Shown one piece after another: positions 50,339 through 59,640 of a stretch of DNA of 64,000 nt. Source of the stretch: Clostridiales bacterium mt11. GTDB taxonomy: Bacteria > Bacillota > Clostridia > Tissierellales > Tepidimicrobiaceae. The notes under the pieces are model-generated. The model saw only the letters and a list, made by a program, of their open reading frames with translations. It did not search any database and was not told the DNA's origin. A program made the translations under genes and the position numbers. Location of the stretch: assembly GCA_001282665.1 (NCBI GenBank), contig LN874945.1, positions 62,001-126,000 of the forward strand. The letters run 5' to 3'. How positions within the stretch are numbered: position 1 is the first letter of the stretch; the number at the start of each line of letters is the position of its first letter.

Positions 50339-50650
50339 ATGAAAAAAATAATTAATCGTAAAGTTTATAATACAGAAACGGCGGAATTATTGGGCAAATA
50401 CTGGAATGGTCTTGGCAAAGATGACTTCAATTATTTGCACGAAGAATTATATATAACTAAAAAAGGTAATATGTTTCTGTGTTATTCAGGTGGTGCCTTA
50501 TCAAAGTATGGAGAGTCAGGTTATGGATGTGGATTGGGAACCGAAGGTATTATTCCTTTAGAACCAGGGGAAGCATATGAATGGCTTGAAAAAAATGATT
50601 GCAATGAAGTAATTGAGAAGTATTTTGCAGATAAATTAGAAGAAGCATAA
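50339..50650 (+). CDS. Conserved hypothetical protein of mobile elements
   Basis: A 103-residue acidic protein: MKKIINRKVYNTETAELLGKYWNGLGKDDFNYLHEELYITKKGNMFLCYSGGALSKYGESGYG, then GIIPLEPGEAYEWLEKNDCNEVIEKYF. The KKI(I)N-x-YNTETA start, LYxTKKGNxFL and GGALSKY segments recur in small proteins of plasmids and integrative elements of Firmicutes. Its function is unknown, with no catalytic motif. AAGGGAG lies upstream. Confidence 0.7.
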   Translation: MKKIINRKVYNTETAELLGKYWNGLGKDDFNYLHEELYITKKGNMFLCYSGGALSKYGESGYGCGLGTEGIIPLEPGEAYEWLEKNDCNEVIEKYFADKLEEA

Positions 50651-50792
50651 TAAATTTACTGTAAAAATGGATTGAGAGCATTTTGTGGGAATGGTTGGGT
50701 GCTCCGTTATATTGACGAAATTCGGGGCACTTCCAGCATGATAAAAAATGGAAATGTGATTTCAATATTAAAAATAAGAGGAGAGATGTATT

Positions 50793-51620
50793 ATGAGACA
50801 ATTAGAAATGGTAATTAGTGCTGAAAATAAAAATACAGTAAAGAATAGAACAAGTAAAAGACTAATCAGAGTCAATTATCTCCTATCTGAAGATGGCAGG
50901 GAGGCAGAATTGTATAGTGTTGTTAGCAAAGGTATGCTCCAAAGTATTCAAGTTGAAGCAGAGTATGATGAAATTGCATATTTGGAAGAATGTAAATATG
51001 ATAAAGACTGCTATAATATAGGGTTTTACTGCATTAAAGAATTTATGAATCCAATAGGTGAATTTGAAGTTACTGGCATACCAACAGAATACTACGGTTA
51101 TGATGAAGGATGTAGATGCTGTACAGGGAATCTAGTCATTAAGTTCTTTAGTAAGCCCATGACATTTGAAGAATTATTATTCTGGGAAAGAAACAGACAA
51201 ACAAGACTAAAGCAAGACGAAGGAAATACATTGCAAGATTATTATTTGAAGAAGTTTGAATGGAACAAAGAAATGATAAATTGGACAAAAGAATATGGAA
51301 GCAATAGTTTAAAGAACCTTTCAAATACAACAAGTCAAGCAGATATTTTATATATATACGAAAGGGCTCAGAGGGAACTGCCAGGTTTTGAAATTATTTC
51401 GAGAGAATGGCTTGAGTATAAGGTCCTTAATACAGGAGCAATTAACATACCAAACATTGATGCAATCGGAGCAGAAATTCGGGAGTATAGAAAGCAAGGA
51501 TATGATGCATCAATTAAAAACTTAATAAATGATGAAGAAGATAAGTTGATTCCTGCAATATTTATTGAAAACTATCTAGGGAAAAACACACTGATGAAGC
51601 GTATAGATGAATTAATTTAA
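50793..51620 (+). CDS. Unrecognised accessory protein
   Basis: A 275-residue protein with a beta-rich first half (MVISAENKNTVKNRTSKRLIRVNYLLSEDGREAELYSVVS...) containing DEGCRCCTGNLVIKFFSKPMTFEELLFWERN, where a CxCC cluster might bind metal. The helical second half ends ...AIFIENYLGKNTLMKRIDELI. GAGGAGAG precedes the ATG. A hairpin without T tail (GTGCTCCG/CGGGGCAC, about 50699-50731) lies in its leader. I do not recognise a family. It sits among other accessory genes on the same strand. Confidence 0.6.
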   Translation: MRQLEMVISAENKNTVKNRTSKRLIRVNYLLSEDGREAELYSVVSKGMLQSIQVEAEYDEIAYLEECKYDKDCYNIGFYCIKEFMNPIGEFEVTGIPTEYYGYDEGCRCCTGNLVIKFFSKPMTFEELLFWERNRQTRLKQDEGNTLQDYYLKKFEWNKEMINWTKEYGSNSLKNLSNTTSQADILYIYERAQRELPGFEIISREWLEYKVLNTGAINIPNIDAIGAEIREYRKQGYDASIKNLINDEEDKLIPAIFIENYLGKNTLMKRIDELI

Positions 51621-51761
51621 AATATAGTAAAGGAAATAAAGAACCCTAGTAAAAGAAAAGCAGAAGGCAGCATTCAGTAAAATGAACCTTCTGTAAGCAA
51701 AATATGTAATTAATAAAAATATCTATAACAAATTATACAATAAAAGGAAAGGGGAATATCA

Positions 51762-53246
51762 ATGAGTATGGTTTCAGAAATTATCAATTCAAACGATTAT
51801 CCTGTAATTATTGTAAGTATATTAAAAAACACTAAAGTTTATAATTTAATAGATAAAGAATACAGTAAAAATAAAATAAATTATGATGAAGTAATATTAA
51901 GAAGTAAAATCTTTAAAAATAAAAAATTTAATATGATTCCTGAGTCAATGATAAATTACGGGATAAAACTCACGGGTATATTATTATCTAAAAATGGAGA
52001 ATGTTTTTTCCGTAAAATACTACAAGAAGGTTGGCCGCAACTTTATTCTTATATCAGGGATTGTAACGAGATTATATATGAGGACGTTGCTAAAATAAAA
52101 GAATATGAGGCAGAATTTCTTGGAATGCATTCGTTTTATATTGTTATTTTATTGGGAATGCTGCATGATAAGCAAGTTTCATATAAAACAAATGAAGGCA
52201 AGAGTTTTGGAGTAGAATTTGTTAAGTGGCACTTTTCGATAACAGATGATGACATTGATATACACAAATTTAATAAAGTTGCTGAGCATGAATGTACAAG
52301 GGTTCTAAAGCAATTAGCCAAAGAAAAAATCTTAGAAAAAAGACTTACCGTAGATAAAAATAAAAATATGTTTATTGCTCTGGCCGGCTTACTTCAAGCC
52401 TATGACATTAGTTTTAATGATGAGTTAGGAGATTATTTTGCATCAATGAATTTAAATGATGAGGATAAAGAACTGTTAAATATATATGCAGTCAGTTCCA
52501 AATGTCTGCTTGATAATTTTTTAGATAATGATGTTAAAAAAAGAGAGATGCTGGACTTTGTAATATCAGCCAGGTTTCTCCAAGGAATGATAAAAAAATA
52601 CCAAATTCTATATAAAGCCTATATTGAATTATATAAAAATAATTTAATTGATGGGATTAATTTAAGCAATAAGATTGAGCAGCAAGAGAGAACTAATGAA
52701 AAACTTGTATTAGAAAACCAACAATTAAAAGAAGAACTCGCAAAAGTCAAAGCAGACAAAGGAAAATATGAAAAACAAGAGTTAATAGAGACTAAGAGAA
52801 AGTATGAGTCAATCATTCAAGATATGAATGAGACGGTAGAGGAATGCAAAGGTGAAAATGAATTCCTAAAGATGATGCTAGAAAGTTTACTTGATGAAAG
52901 CCGTTACGTTAATGAAGAGCAGATAACTACTGATGTATTGACTGGTACAAGGGGAGTAATTATAGGCGGAACCCCGCAGTGGCAGCAGCATGTGCGTAAA
53001 GTTGTCCCTCATTTTAAATTCATAGAAGCAGAGCAATTAAACTATGATACAAAAATATTAGAAAATGCAGATAAAATATATTTAAATACTGCATATAACT
53101 CACATGCATTGTTTTATAAAACAATAAATGCGGCGCGTAAAAATCAGATAAAAGTTGTTTTCCTTAATAGTAATTCAGTTACAACAGGGTTTAGAATACT
53201 TGGGCAAAATAGCAGCCAACTTACAGGTGAGCATCTTATAAGTTAA
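51762..53246 (+). CDS. Coiled-coil protein with C-terminal DUF2325 domain
   Basis: A 494-residue protein. The helical N-terminal part (1-290) is not recognised; a coiled coil spans about 300-385 (NKIEQQERTNEKLVLENQQLKEELAKVKADKG...). The C-terminus (about 397-490: TRGVIIGGTPQWQQHVRKVVPHFKFIEAEQLNYDTKILENADKIYLNTAYNSHALFYKTINAARKNQIKVVFLNSNSV) matches DUF2325, a small Rossmann-like domain of unknown function. AAAGGGG lies upstream. The architecture of sensor, coiled coil and nucleotide-like domain would suit a regulatory or defence role, which is inference. Confidence 0.75.
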   Translation: MSMVSEIINSNDYPVIIVSILKNTKVYNLIDKEYSKNKINYDEVILRSKIFKNKKFNMIPESMINYGIKLTGILLSKNGECFFRKILQEGWPQLYSYIRDCNEIIYEDVAKIKEYEAEFLGMHSFYIVILLGMLHDKQVSYKTNEGKSFGVEFVKWHFSITDDDIDIHKFNKVAEHECTRVLKQLAKEKILEKRLTVDKNKNMFIALAGLLQAYDISFNDELGDYFASMNLNDEDKELLNIYAVSSKCLLDNFLDNDVKKREMLDFVISARFLQGMIKKYQILYKAYIELYKNNLIDGINLSNKIEQQERTNEKLVLENQQLKEELAKVKADKGKYEKQELIETKRKYESIIQDMNETVEECKGENEFLKMMLESLLDESRYVNEEQITTDVLTGTRGVIIGGTPQWQQHVRKVVPHFKFIEAEQLNYDTKILENADKIYLNTAYNSHALFYKTINAARKNQIKVVFLNSNSVTTGFRILGQNSSQLTGEHLIS

Positions 53247-53275
53247 AGAAACTAAAAGTAATAAATGCACTTTCG

Positions 53276-53305
53276 TAAGAGAATTGCTGCATAGCATTTC
53301 TCTTA
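53276..53305 (+). other. Hairpin after the DUF2325 gene
   Basis: TAAGAGAATTGCT pairs with AGCATTTCTCTTA (one mismatch) around GCAT. It has no T run, so it may be a 3' stabiliser or weak terminator. Confidence 0.5.
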
Positions 53306-53499
53306 TGAGAGGCTAATAAATGGACTAGATATTATTAAAGGAAATTATTGATTTCATATTTTAATAAAATGAAAATAACTCTAATGAAAACTTGATTATA
53401 TCTGTTTGATAGATAAAATGTAAAAAATCAAGGTGATTATTTTTATCACACCATCAATTGATATAAAATTATTAACTTCAAACAAAGGAGAGATGTATT

Positions 53500-54303
53500 A
53501 TGAACAATATTTTTTCAAAATCTAGTATTTCTTTTATGGTTATTAAAAAACATTTTGAATACAATTCTAATAGAATAGATGATTGTTTCAAAAAGAATGG
53601 AAAGTATCCAACATTTACGGTAAAGCCTATATATGATGACTTTAGAAACTATTTACTAAATTTAGGGAATGTACCATATTCTTTGTCTACTCCATATAGG
53701 GAAGTTGCAAAATATGCAGGTGAAAATGATAGGGAATATTTAAATAATATTATTAAGAATTATGCTAATATGCGATTAGCAGGTGGCTTTGTAAAATATT
53801 TAAACAGCAACAGTGCAGAAAAGGTGCTGGGTAAGTTTTTAGTATATTATGGTGAAGTACTCTCAAACAAGGTTGCTGATTATGATGGAATTAAAAGTGA
53901 ATACTTCTATAGATTGAATAGTGGAAGACTCAATTTTGTTGACGACAGTGATAGCGATATTGATTTGGTTAATAATTTTATTATTAGAAATAGAAATGAA
54001 AAAGATAATGATGGTAAATCAGATTATATTACTACATCTTTCTATTTGGCTGTAAAATTTAAACCAGGACTGATAATAGGAACACAATTGGGCGACTATG
54101 TTATTAATAAAGATGATAATAGTAAGCATAAATTTCATATAGATTTATCCAATTTGATGAAAGAAAGAGCACGCAGTATAGAATCTATTTATTACTATAC
54201 ATCTGGCGATATTGAGTTGAAAATGGATAATCATAATATTAAAGAAATTAAAGAGATTGAACCATCATTTCAAAATATAAAAATTAATAGACTTTATTGC
54301 TGA
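53500..54303 (+). CDS. Unrecognised accessory protein
   Basis: A 267-residue protein with an AAAGGAGAG site. It has a helical N-terminal half (VIKKHFEYNSNRIDDCFKKNGKYPTFTVKPIYDDFRNYLLNLGNVPYSLSTPYREVAKYAGENDREYLNNIIKNY...) and a charged, beta-rich second half (ITTSFYLAVKFKPGLIIGTQLGDYVINKDDNSKHKFHIDLSNLMKERARSIESIYYYTSGDIELKM). No membrane segment, signal peptide or known motif was seen. It is a single-gene unit, with a terminator at 54322. Confidence 0.6.
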   Translation: MNNIFSKSSISFMVIKKHFEYNSNRIDDCFKKNGKYPTFTVKPIYDDFRNYLLNLGNVPYSLSTPYREVAKYAGENDREYLNNIIKNYANMRLAGGFVKYLNSNSAEKVLGKFLVYYGEVLSNKVADYDGIKSEYFYRLNSGRLNFVDDSDSDIDLVNNFIIRNRNEKDNDGKSDYITTSFYLAVKFKPGLIIGTQLGDYVINKDDNSKHKFHIDLSNLMKERARSIESIYYYTSGDIELKMDNHNIKEIKEIEPSFQNIKINRLYC

Positions 54304-54321
54304 TAATTGATAAGTAGTCCA

Positions 54322-54358
54322 AATAAAAGCACACTCCTTAAGAGATGTGCTTTTATTA
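54322..54358 (+). terminator. Terminator after the 53500 gene
   Basis: AATAAAAGCACA pairs with TGTGCTTTTATT across 12 bases, ending in TAT. Confidence 0.8.
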
Positions 54359-54457
54359 TAACAAATTAATGGTCGATAAAATGCCGTAATTCTGTTGAGG
54401 ATTATAAAGATATGTCGTAAAATGGAATTAACAGTATTTGGACAAAGGGTGATACCT

Positions 54458-56125
54458 GTGAAAAAAGAATCTAGAGATGTAAAGAAAATAACAAATGTAG
54501 AAGATATAATAGAAGCCCATAAAAGAGCGATAAAATTGGTACCTGTAAATTGGAAGGGCAGAGAATTAAAAATACCTGTTTATTATAGCATGAATGCTGC
54601 AATCGCTTATGAAAAAGCCTTTGAAGAAACAGAAAGTTATAGAAAATCATTCTGCACAGTGGTTTTGAAGATAATCAACAATAATAAAAAAGTTATTTAC
54701 CAAGAAGATGACTTCCCTATTCTTGGTTTAGACGACATAGAGGGTTTATCAGATAATGACTTACAAAAAGTAGGAGAAGAAATAATAAATAGTTCAGACT
54801 ATTTAAAAGGATTTGCCGAAGAAGTACCTGAGGAAACAGATGACTTCTTCCAAAAATTCTATTTGATACATAAAAAAGAAACAGAAAAGTATAGAGAACA
54901 TATGAAAAAAGTAGCAGAGCAATTAAAGTCCAAATTAGATTTTGCTGCCTGCTATAAAAACTTACTGCAAGGCATAGAGTTAGTATCAAAACTAAGTAGA
55001 ATAACAGAAACAGTAAGACCTCCTTTGATTGATATGGCAATATATCAAAACATTATAGGAAATTCAGCGTTGATGGAATTGGCGGCTACTGCAAGTAAGA
55101 TGGAGAACATGATAGGTACATATATGGAAGTTATTAACCCGATACAAAGGAGTATAAATAAATCGATAATAGAAATGCAGCCTATATTAGCACCAGCAAC
55201 GAGTATTGTTAATGAAACAATTAAAAACTATTATTCTGAAATAAATGCAATAAGGGATATATTACAGCCAATCAACATGGAATATGTTAAAACGGCATTA
55301 GAAAGTCAAGAAGCACTTAGAAATGTCATGAATAGTGGCATTCAGAGCCATATGCAAGTATTTGGAGCAGAATTAAACAAAATACTTAACTTCACACATC
55401 ATGACAAGTTATTTAATTTTGCAAATGTGCAGCAGGATATCATTGGCAATATAAGACCGTTTTTATTGGAGACACAGCAAATTCTGTTTGCAAGAAAAAA
55501 TATTAGCGATAACTTAAATAAAAAGGCAAAAACCATGCTCCAATTTGGATGGTGGTTTATTAGTTCCCTTCCCATAGAAATAATAAACTATATTTATAAA
55601 AATAAAGAAACTCTAAAGCAGAAAGATGTAGATAAAATAATATCTGACTATTATAAATCTGATGAATGCAGAGAACTTGAAGAGATAATAAACGAATGGA
55701 ATGAATTAGAGTATTTTAATAAGTGGGAAAATAAGGTTAAAGATGCTTTCTATGCTCATAAATTAGAAATGTATTCTCTATCAGTTCCAGTATGGGCGCT
55801 AATGATTGAAGGCATCATTCGGGACTTTATGAGGGGAAATTATGATGTAACGGCATTTAAATTTGGTGCCTTGTATGACAATTTTAAAGAGAAAGCAAAG
55901 GAACTAGATGGATTTATTGTTAGTTATGCTTTTAATTGTATGGATTCATTCTATGTCAGATTTAATCCCGAAAAACCAGATGGGGTACATGATTTTAGCA
56001 GGCACAAAATATTTCATGGACAGGCTGTTAACTATGACACTGAAATAAATTCATTAAAATTGATGCTGTATTTAGATGAACTATTTTATATGGCATTGTC
56101 TTTGAAAAATCCTATTATTGCATAA
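54458..56125 (+). CDS. HEPN-domain protein (putative RNase/abortive-infection type)
   Basis: About 555 residues from GTG 54458, which has AAAGGGTGA 5 bases upstream. An ATG at 54422 in frame lacks a site. The N-terminal 130 residues resemble no family; long helices follow (about 150-380). The C-terminal 120 residues form a HEPN-like bundle: LEMYSLSVPVWALMIEGIIRDFMR, then SRHKIFHGQAVNYDTEINSLKLMLYLDELFYMAL. The RHKIFH segment fits the R-x4-H motif of HEPN ribonucleases. HEPN proteins act as tRNA/mRNA-cleaving toxins in anti-phage defence. Placement before a type I restriction operon supports defence. Target unknown. Confidence 0.65.
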   Translation: MKKESRDVKKITNVEDIIEAHKRAIKLVPVNWKGRELKIPVYYSMNAAIAYEKAFEETESYRKSFCTVVLKIINNNKKVIYQEDDFPILGLDDIEGLSDNDLQKVGEEIINSSDYLKGFAEEVPEETDDFFQKFYLIHKKETEKYREHMKKVAEQLKSKLDFAACYKNLLQGIELVSKLSRITETVRPPLIDMAIYQNIIGNSALMELAATASKMENMIGTYMEVINPIQRSINKSIIEMQPILAPATSIVNETIKNYYSEINAIRDILQPINMEYVKTALESQEALRNVMNSGIQSHMQVFGAELNKILNFTHHDKLFNFANVQQDIIGNIRPFLLETQQILFARKNISDNLNKKAKTMLQFGWWFISSLPIEIINYIYKNKETLKQKDVDKIISDYYKSDECRELEEIINEWNELEYFNKWENKVKDAFYAHKLEMYSLSVPVWALMIEGIIRDFMRGNYDVTAFKFGALYDNFKEKAKELDGFIVSYAFNCMDSFYVRFNPEKPDGVHDFSRHKIFHGQAVNYDTEINSLKLMLYLDELFYMALSLKNPIIA

Positions 56126-56141
56126 TAAAGGACTAACTATT

Positions 56142-56163
56142 ACATGCCTTTGGCATGTTTCTT
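56142..56163 (+). terminator. Terminator after HEPN gene
   Basis: ACATGCC pairs with GGCATGT around TTT, followed by TTCTTTAT. Confidence 0.75.
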
Positions 56164-56174
56164 TATATATAGCA

Positions 56175-56196
56175 TTGCATCTTATATAAGATGCAA
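56175..56196. promoter_or_regulatory. 22-base perfect palindrome upstream of hsdM
   Basis: TTGCATCTTAT and ATAAGATGCAA are exact, adjacent inverted halves about 120 bases before hsdM. It is a good operator candidate for control of the restriction operon; no T tail follows. Confidence 0.55.
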
Positions 56197-56315
56197 TATG
56201 CAAAGGAAAACTTAAAAAGATATAGAATATTAAAGTATAGATGATATAATTTGGTATGAGATACTAATACCTAATTTGATAAGCCCGAATTGAAAAATAC
56301 ATAGGAGTGATAAAT

Positions 56316-58337
56316 TTGATTAATTTTCAAGATAAAATTAACTTTATATGGAGTATAGCAGAACTTTTAAGAGGTCCTTATAAAAAAGAACAATACGGGG
56401 ATGTAGTTCTACCTATGGCTGTACTCAGAAGGTTTGACTGTGTTCTTGCAGCCACTAAAGAGGAAGTACTTAAAAAGTATGAAGCATTAAAGAAGTCAGG
56501 GCTCCAAAACGTAGACCCTGTTTTAAATAGGATTTCAAGTCAGGAATTCAATAATACCAGCAAATATGATTTTGAAAAGTTATTAGCAGAGCCAGATAAT
56601 ATCTCAAATAATTTAAGGAATTATATTAATGGTTTTTCTAAGAATGCTAGGGAAATCATAGAGTATTTTGATTTTGATAAGCAGATTACAAAACTTAATG
56701 ATAATGACCTGCTTTATCTTGTGATATCTGAATTTAATAAAATAGATTTGCATCCCGATGTAGTAAGTAACACAGAAATGGGATACATATTTGAAGAACT
56801 GATAAGAAGATTTTCTGAACATGGAGAGGCAGGAGACCACTACACCCCTCGTGAGGTTATAAGGCTCATGGTAAATATTCTCCTAAACGAAGATAATGAG
56901 GAACTGACTCAACCAGGGCTTGTTACAACTGTTTACGACTGCTGTGCAGGGACTGGAGGCATGCTTTCAGTTACAGAGCAGCATTTGAAAGAATTAAATC
57001 CTGGAATACAAGTAGAATTGTTTGGTCAGGAGATAAATCCCCAATCCTTTAGTATCTGCAAATCCGACATGCTTATAAAAGGGCAAAATGCAGATAACAT
57101 CATCTTAGGAGACAGTTTTACGGAGGATGGACACAGGGGTACAACTTTTAGGTACATGCTTACTAATCCCCCATTTGGTGTGGAATGGAAAAAAGCAGAG
57201 AAATTTATTCTTGAAGAATATGAGAAAGATGGGTTTGATGGCAGATTTGGTGCGGGGCTTCCCAGAATATCTGATGGTTCTCTTTTATTTTTACAGCACC
57301 TAATGTCTAAAATGAGGCAAGATGAAAAAGGCAGCCGTATTGCCATTATCTTTAATGGTTCACCATTATTCACTGGAGATGCAGGTTCAGGAGAATCAGA
57401 GATAAGGCGATGGATAATTGAAAATGATATGCTGGAAGGGATTATTGCACTGCCCGACCAGTTATTTTATAACACAGGCATTTCTACTTATATTTGGATA
57501 GTAACCAACCGTAAGAACAATGACCTAATGAAAGGTCCTGTAAGGACAGGAAAAATACAATTGGTCAATGCAGTAGATTTCTATCAGAAAATGAGAAAGA
57601 GCCTTGGAAACAAGAGAAATGAAATCAATGAGGAACAGATAAAAGAAATTACGAGGATATATGGGGATTTTAAAGAAAATGAGTACTGCAAAATTTTTGA
57701 TAACGAGGATTTTGGATACCAGAAGATAGTAGTGGAGAGACCCTTAAGGCTTAACTTCCAAGTAACTGAAGAGAGAATTAATAATTTATATAATGAAACG
57801 GCTTTTAAGAAACTTGCTGAATCCAGGAAGAAAGGCCAAGCAGGGCTTCAAGAAATAGAGGAAGGCAAGAAAACTCAAAGGCAAATAATAGATACCTTAC
57901 AAACAATGGACGCTAATGTTCTTTATAAAAATAGGGATACCTTTACCAAGGTACTTAAAAAGACTTTTAAAGCAGCAGATATTAATTTGAACAGCCCTCT
58001 ATTAAAGGCTATATTATCAGCCTTATCTGAAAAGGATGAAACAGCAGACATTTGTGTAGACAATAAGGGTAATCCAGAACCAGATTCAGACTTAAGAGAT
58101 ACTGAGAATGTACCGTTGAAAGAGGATATTCATGAATACTTTGAACGGGAAGTAAAACCTCATGTTCCTGATGCCTGGATAGACGAAAGTAAGACTAAAA
58201 TCGGATATGAAATACCGTTTACAAGGCACTTTTATAAATATGAGCCTCTAAGACCTTCCGAAGAGATAGCAAAGGAGATTAAGGCACTTGAGGGGAGTAT
58301 TCAGGAAAGGTTGAGGAAGGTGATGGGGGATGAGTAA
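56316..58337 (+). CDS. hsdM: Type I restriction-modification DNA methyltransferase subunit
   Basis: About 673 residues. It transfers methyl groups to adenine N6 within the HsdM2S complex. The N-terminal helical HsdM domain (FIWSIAELLRGPYKKEQYGDVVLPMAVLRRFD) is followed by the catalytic domain with AdoMet motif CAGTGG (about 210-215) and NPPF (about 284-287), preceded by GDHYTPREVIRLMV. The TTG at 56316 is 7 bases after AGGAG and is preferred to the GTG at 56307, which overlaps that site. The C-terminal extension (about 500-673) is long and charged. It overlaps hsdS by 8 bases. Confidence 0.94.
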   Translation: MINFQDKINFIWSIAELLRGPYKKEQYGDVVLPMAVLRRFDCVLAATKEEVLKKYEALKKSGLQNVDPVLNRISSQEFNNTSKYDFEKLLAEPDNISNNLRNYINGFSKNAREIIEYFDFDKQITKLNDNDLLYLVISEFNKIDLHPDVVSNTEMGYIFEELIRRFSEHGEAGDHYTPREVIRLMVNILLNEDNEELTQPGLVTTVYDCCAGTGGMLSVTEQHLKELNPGIQVELFGQEINPQSFSICKSDMLIKGQNADNIILGDSFTEDGHRGTTFRYMLTNPPFGVEWKKAEKFILEEYEKDGFDGRFGAGLPRISDGSLLFLQHLMSKMRQDEKGSRIAIIFNGSPLFTGDAGSGESEIRRWIIENDMLEGIIALPDQLFYNTGISTYIWIVTNRKNNDLMKGPVRTGKIQLVNAVDFYQKMRKSLGNKRNEINEEQIKEITRIYGDFKENEYCKIFDNEDFGYQKIVVERPLRLNFQVTEERINNLYNETAFKKLAESRKKGQAGLQEIEEGKKTQRQIIDTLQTMDANVLYKNRDTFTKVLKKTFKAADINLNSPLLKAILSALSEKDETADICVDNKGNPEPDSDLRDTENVPLKEDIHEYFEREVKPHVPDAWIDESKTKIGYEIPFTRHFYKYEPLRPSEEIAKEIKALEGSIQERLRKVMGDE

Positions 58338-59640
58338 GTATAGGAGATATGAGAGGTATAAGGATTCTGGTGTTGAGTGGATAGGGGAGATACCAGAGCA
58401 TTGGGATATTACAAAATTAGGATATAGAGCAAGAATGATTGTTCCAATGAGAGATAAACCTACAGAATTTAATGGGAATATACCTTGGATTAGAATAGAA
58501 GATGTTGATGGCAAATATATTGAAGATTCAAAATCAGAGCAAAGAGTTTCAGAAGAATTAGTTAAGAAAATGAATCTCAAAGTATATCCTATTGGTACTG
58601 TTTTATGTACGTGTAGTTGTAATATGGGTACGACGGTTATTGTTAAAAAACCACTAATATCGAATCAAACTTTTATAGGAATAGTACCAATGAAGGATTT
58701 AGATTCAACGTTTTTATACTATGCTATGAATGCAAATTCAAAAAGGTTGCAGCACCTTGCTGAAGGGGCAATACAACAATATCTATCGAGGCACGATTTT
58801 GAGCATTTAAAATTGGCTTTTCCTGATAAAAAAGAACAAACCGCCATTGCCAATTTTCTTGACCAAAAGACTGCTGAAATAGACGGCTTGATTACTGATA
58901 AAGAAAAATTGATTGAATTATTACAGGAAAAGCGGCAGGCGATTATAACTGAGGCTGTTACCAAAGGGCTTAATTCAAGTGTTAGGATGAAGGATTCAGG
59001 GATTGAGTGGATAGGGGAGATACCGGAGCATTGGGATATACGAAGAATAAAATATTTATCAAATATAAGAAATGTAAAAGCAAGTGATGGTGACAATGAT
59101 AAAACTTATGTGGGGCTGGAAAGTATTGAGTCGAAAACCGGAAAGTTATTAACGAATAACAACGATGAACAACAAGCAGTTGGAGAGACAGCGAATATTT
59201 TTAGAAAGGGCGATGTATTATTTGGGAAATTAAGACCTTATCTGGCCAAATGTATTGTTGCAGATTTTAATGGGAGATGCACATCGGAACTTCTTGTGTT
59301 AAGAACTGCTTCTAATATGTTGCCAGAGTACTTATACTTATTTATGCTGTCGCCGATATTTATTGATGTAGTTAATTCATCAACATATGGAGCAAAAATG
59401 CCACGTGCAAGTTGGGATTTTATTGGCAATTTAAAAGTTCCTTTGCCTAATATTAAGGAGCAAGAAGAGATTGTTGAATATTTGATTAAACTGACAAATA
59501 ATATGGATGATTTAATATCTGATATAAGTACACAAATCCAAAAACTCAAAGAATACCGTCAGTCCCTCATTTGTGAAGCAGTAACAGGTAAAGTTGATGT
59601 GAGGGAATTTGAGAATATGAGCGAGGTGATTAATGAATGA
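58330..59640 (+). CDS. hsdS: Type I restriction-modification specificity subunit
   Basis: A 436-residue DNA-recognition subunit. Two target-recognition domains each begin with DSGxEWIGEIPEHWDI (about 11-26 and 221-236). The central helical spacer is LDQKTAEIDGLITDKEKLIELLQEKRQAIITEAVTKGL (about 178-215), with a second spacer at the end (ISTQIQKLKEYRQSLICEAVTGKVDVRE). The two TRDs differ, implying a bipartite asymmetric site. Two 50-base DNA stretches encoding the TRD starts are 45/50 identical. ATGA overlap couples it to the next gene. Confidence 0.94.
   Translation: MSKYRRYERYKDSGVEWIGEIPEHWDITKLGYRARMIVPMRDKPTEFNGNIPWIRIEDVDGKYIEDSKSEQRVSEELVKKMNLKVYPIGTVLCTCSCNMGTTVIVKKPLISNQTFIGIVPMKDLDSTFLYYAMNANSKRLQHLAEGAIQQYLSRHDFEHLKLAFPDKKEQTAIANFLDQKTAEIDGLITDKEKLIELLQEKRQAIITEAVTKGLNSSVRMKDSGIEWIGEIPEHWDIRRIKYLSNIRNVKASDGDNDKTYVGLESIESKTGKLLTNNNDEQQAVGETANIFRKGDVLFGKLRPYLAKCIVADFNGRCTSELLVLRTASNMLPEYLYLFMLSPIFIDVVNSSTYGAKMPRASWDFIGNLKVPLPNIKEQEEIVEYLIKLTNNMDDLISDISTQIQKLKEYRQSLICEAVTGKVDVREFENMSEVINE
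58361..59040 (+). repeat. Direct repeats at the two TRD starts of hsdS
   Basis: 58361-58410 and 58991-59040 share 45 of 50 bases. Recombination between them would delete or exchange the first TRD, a known route of specificity change in type I systems. Confidence 0.8.
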
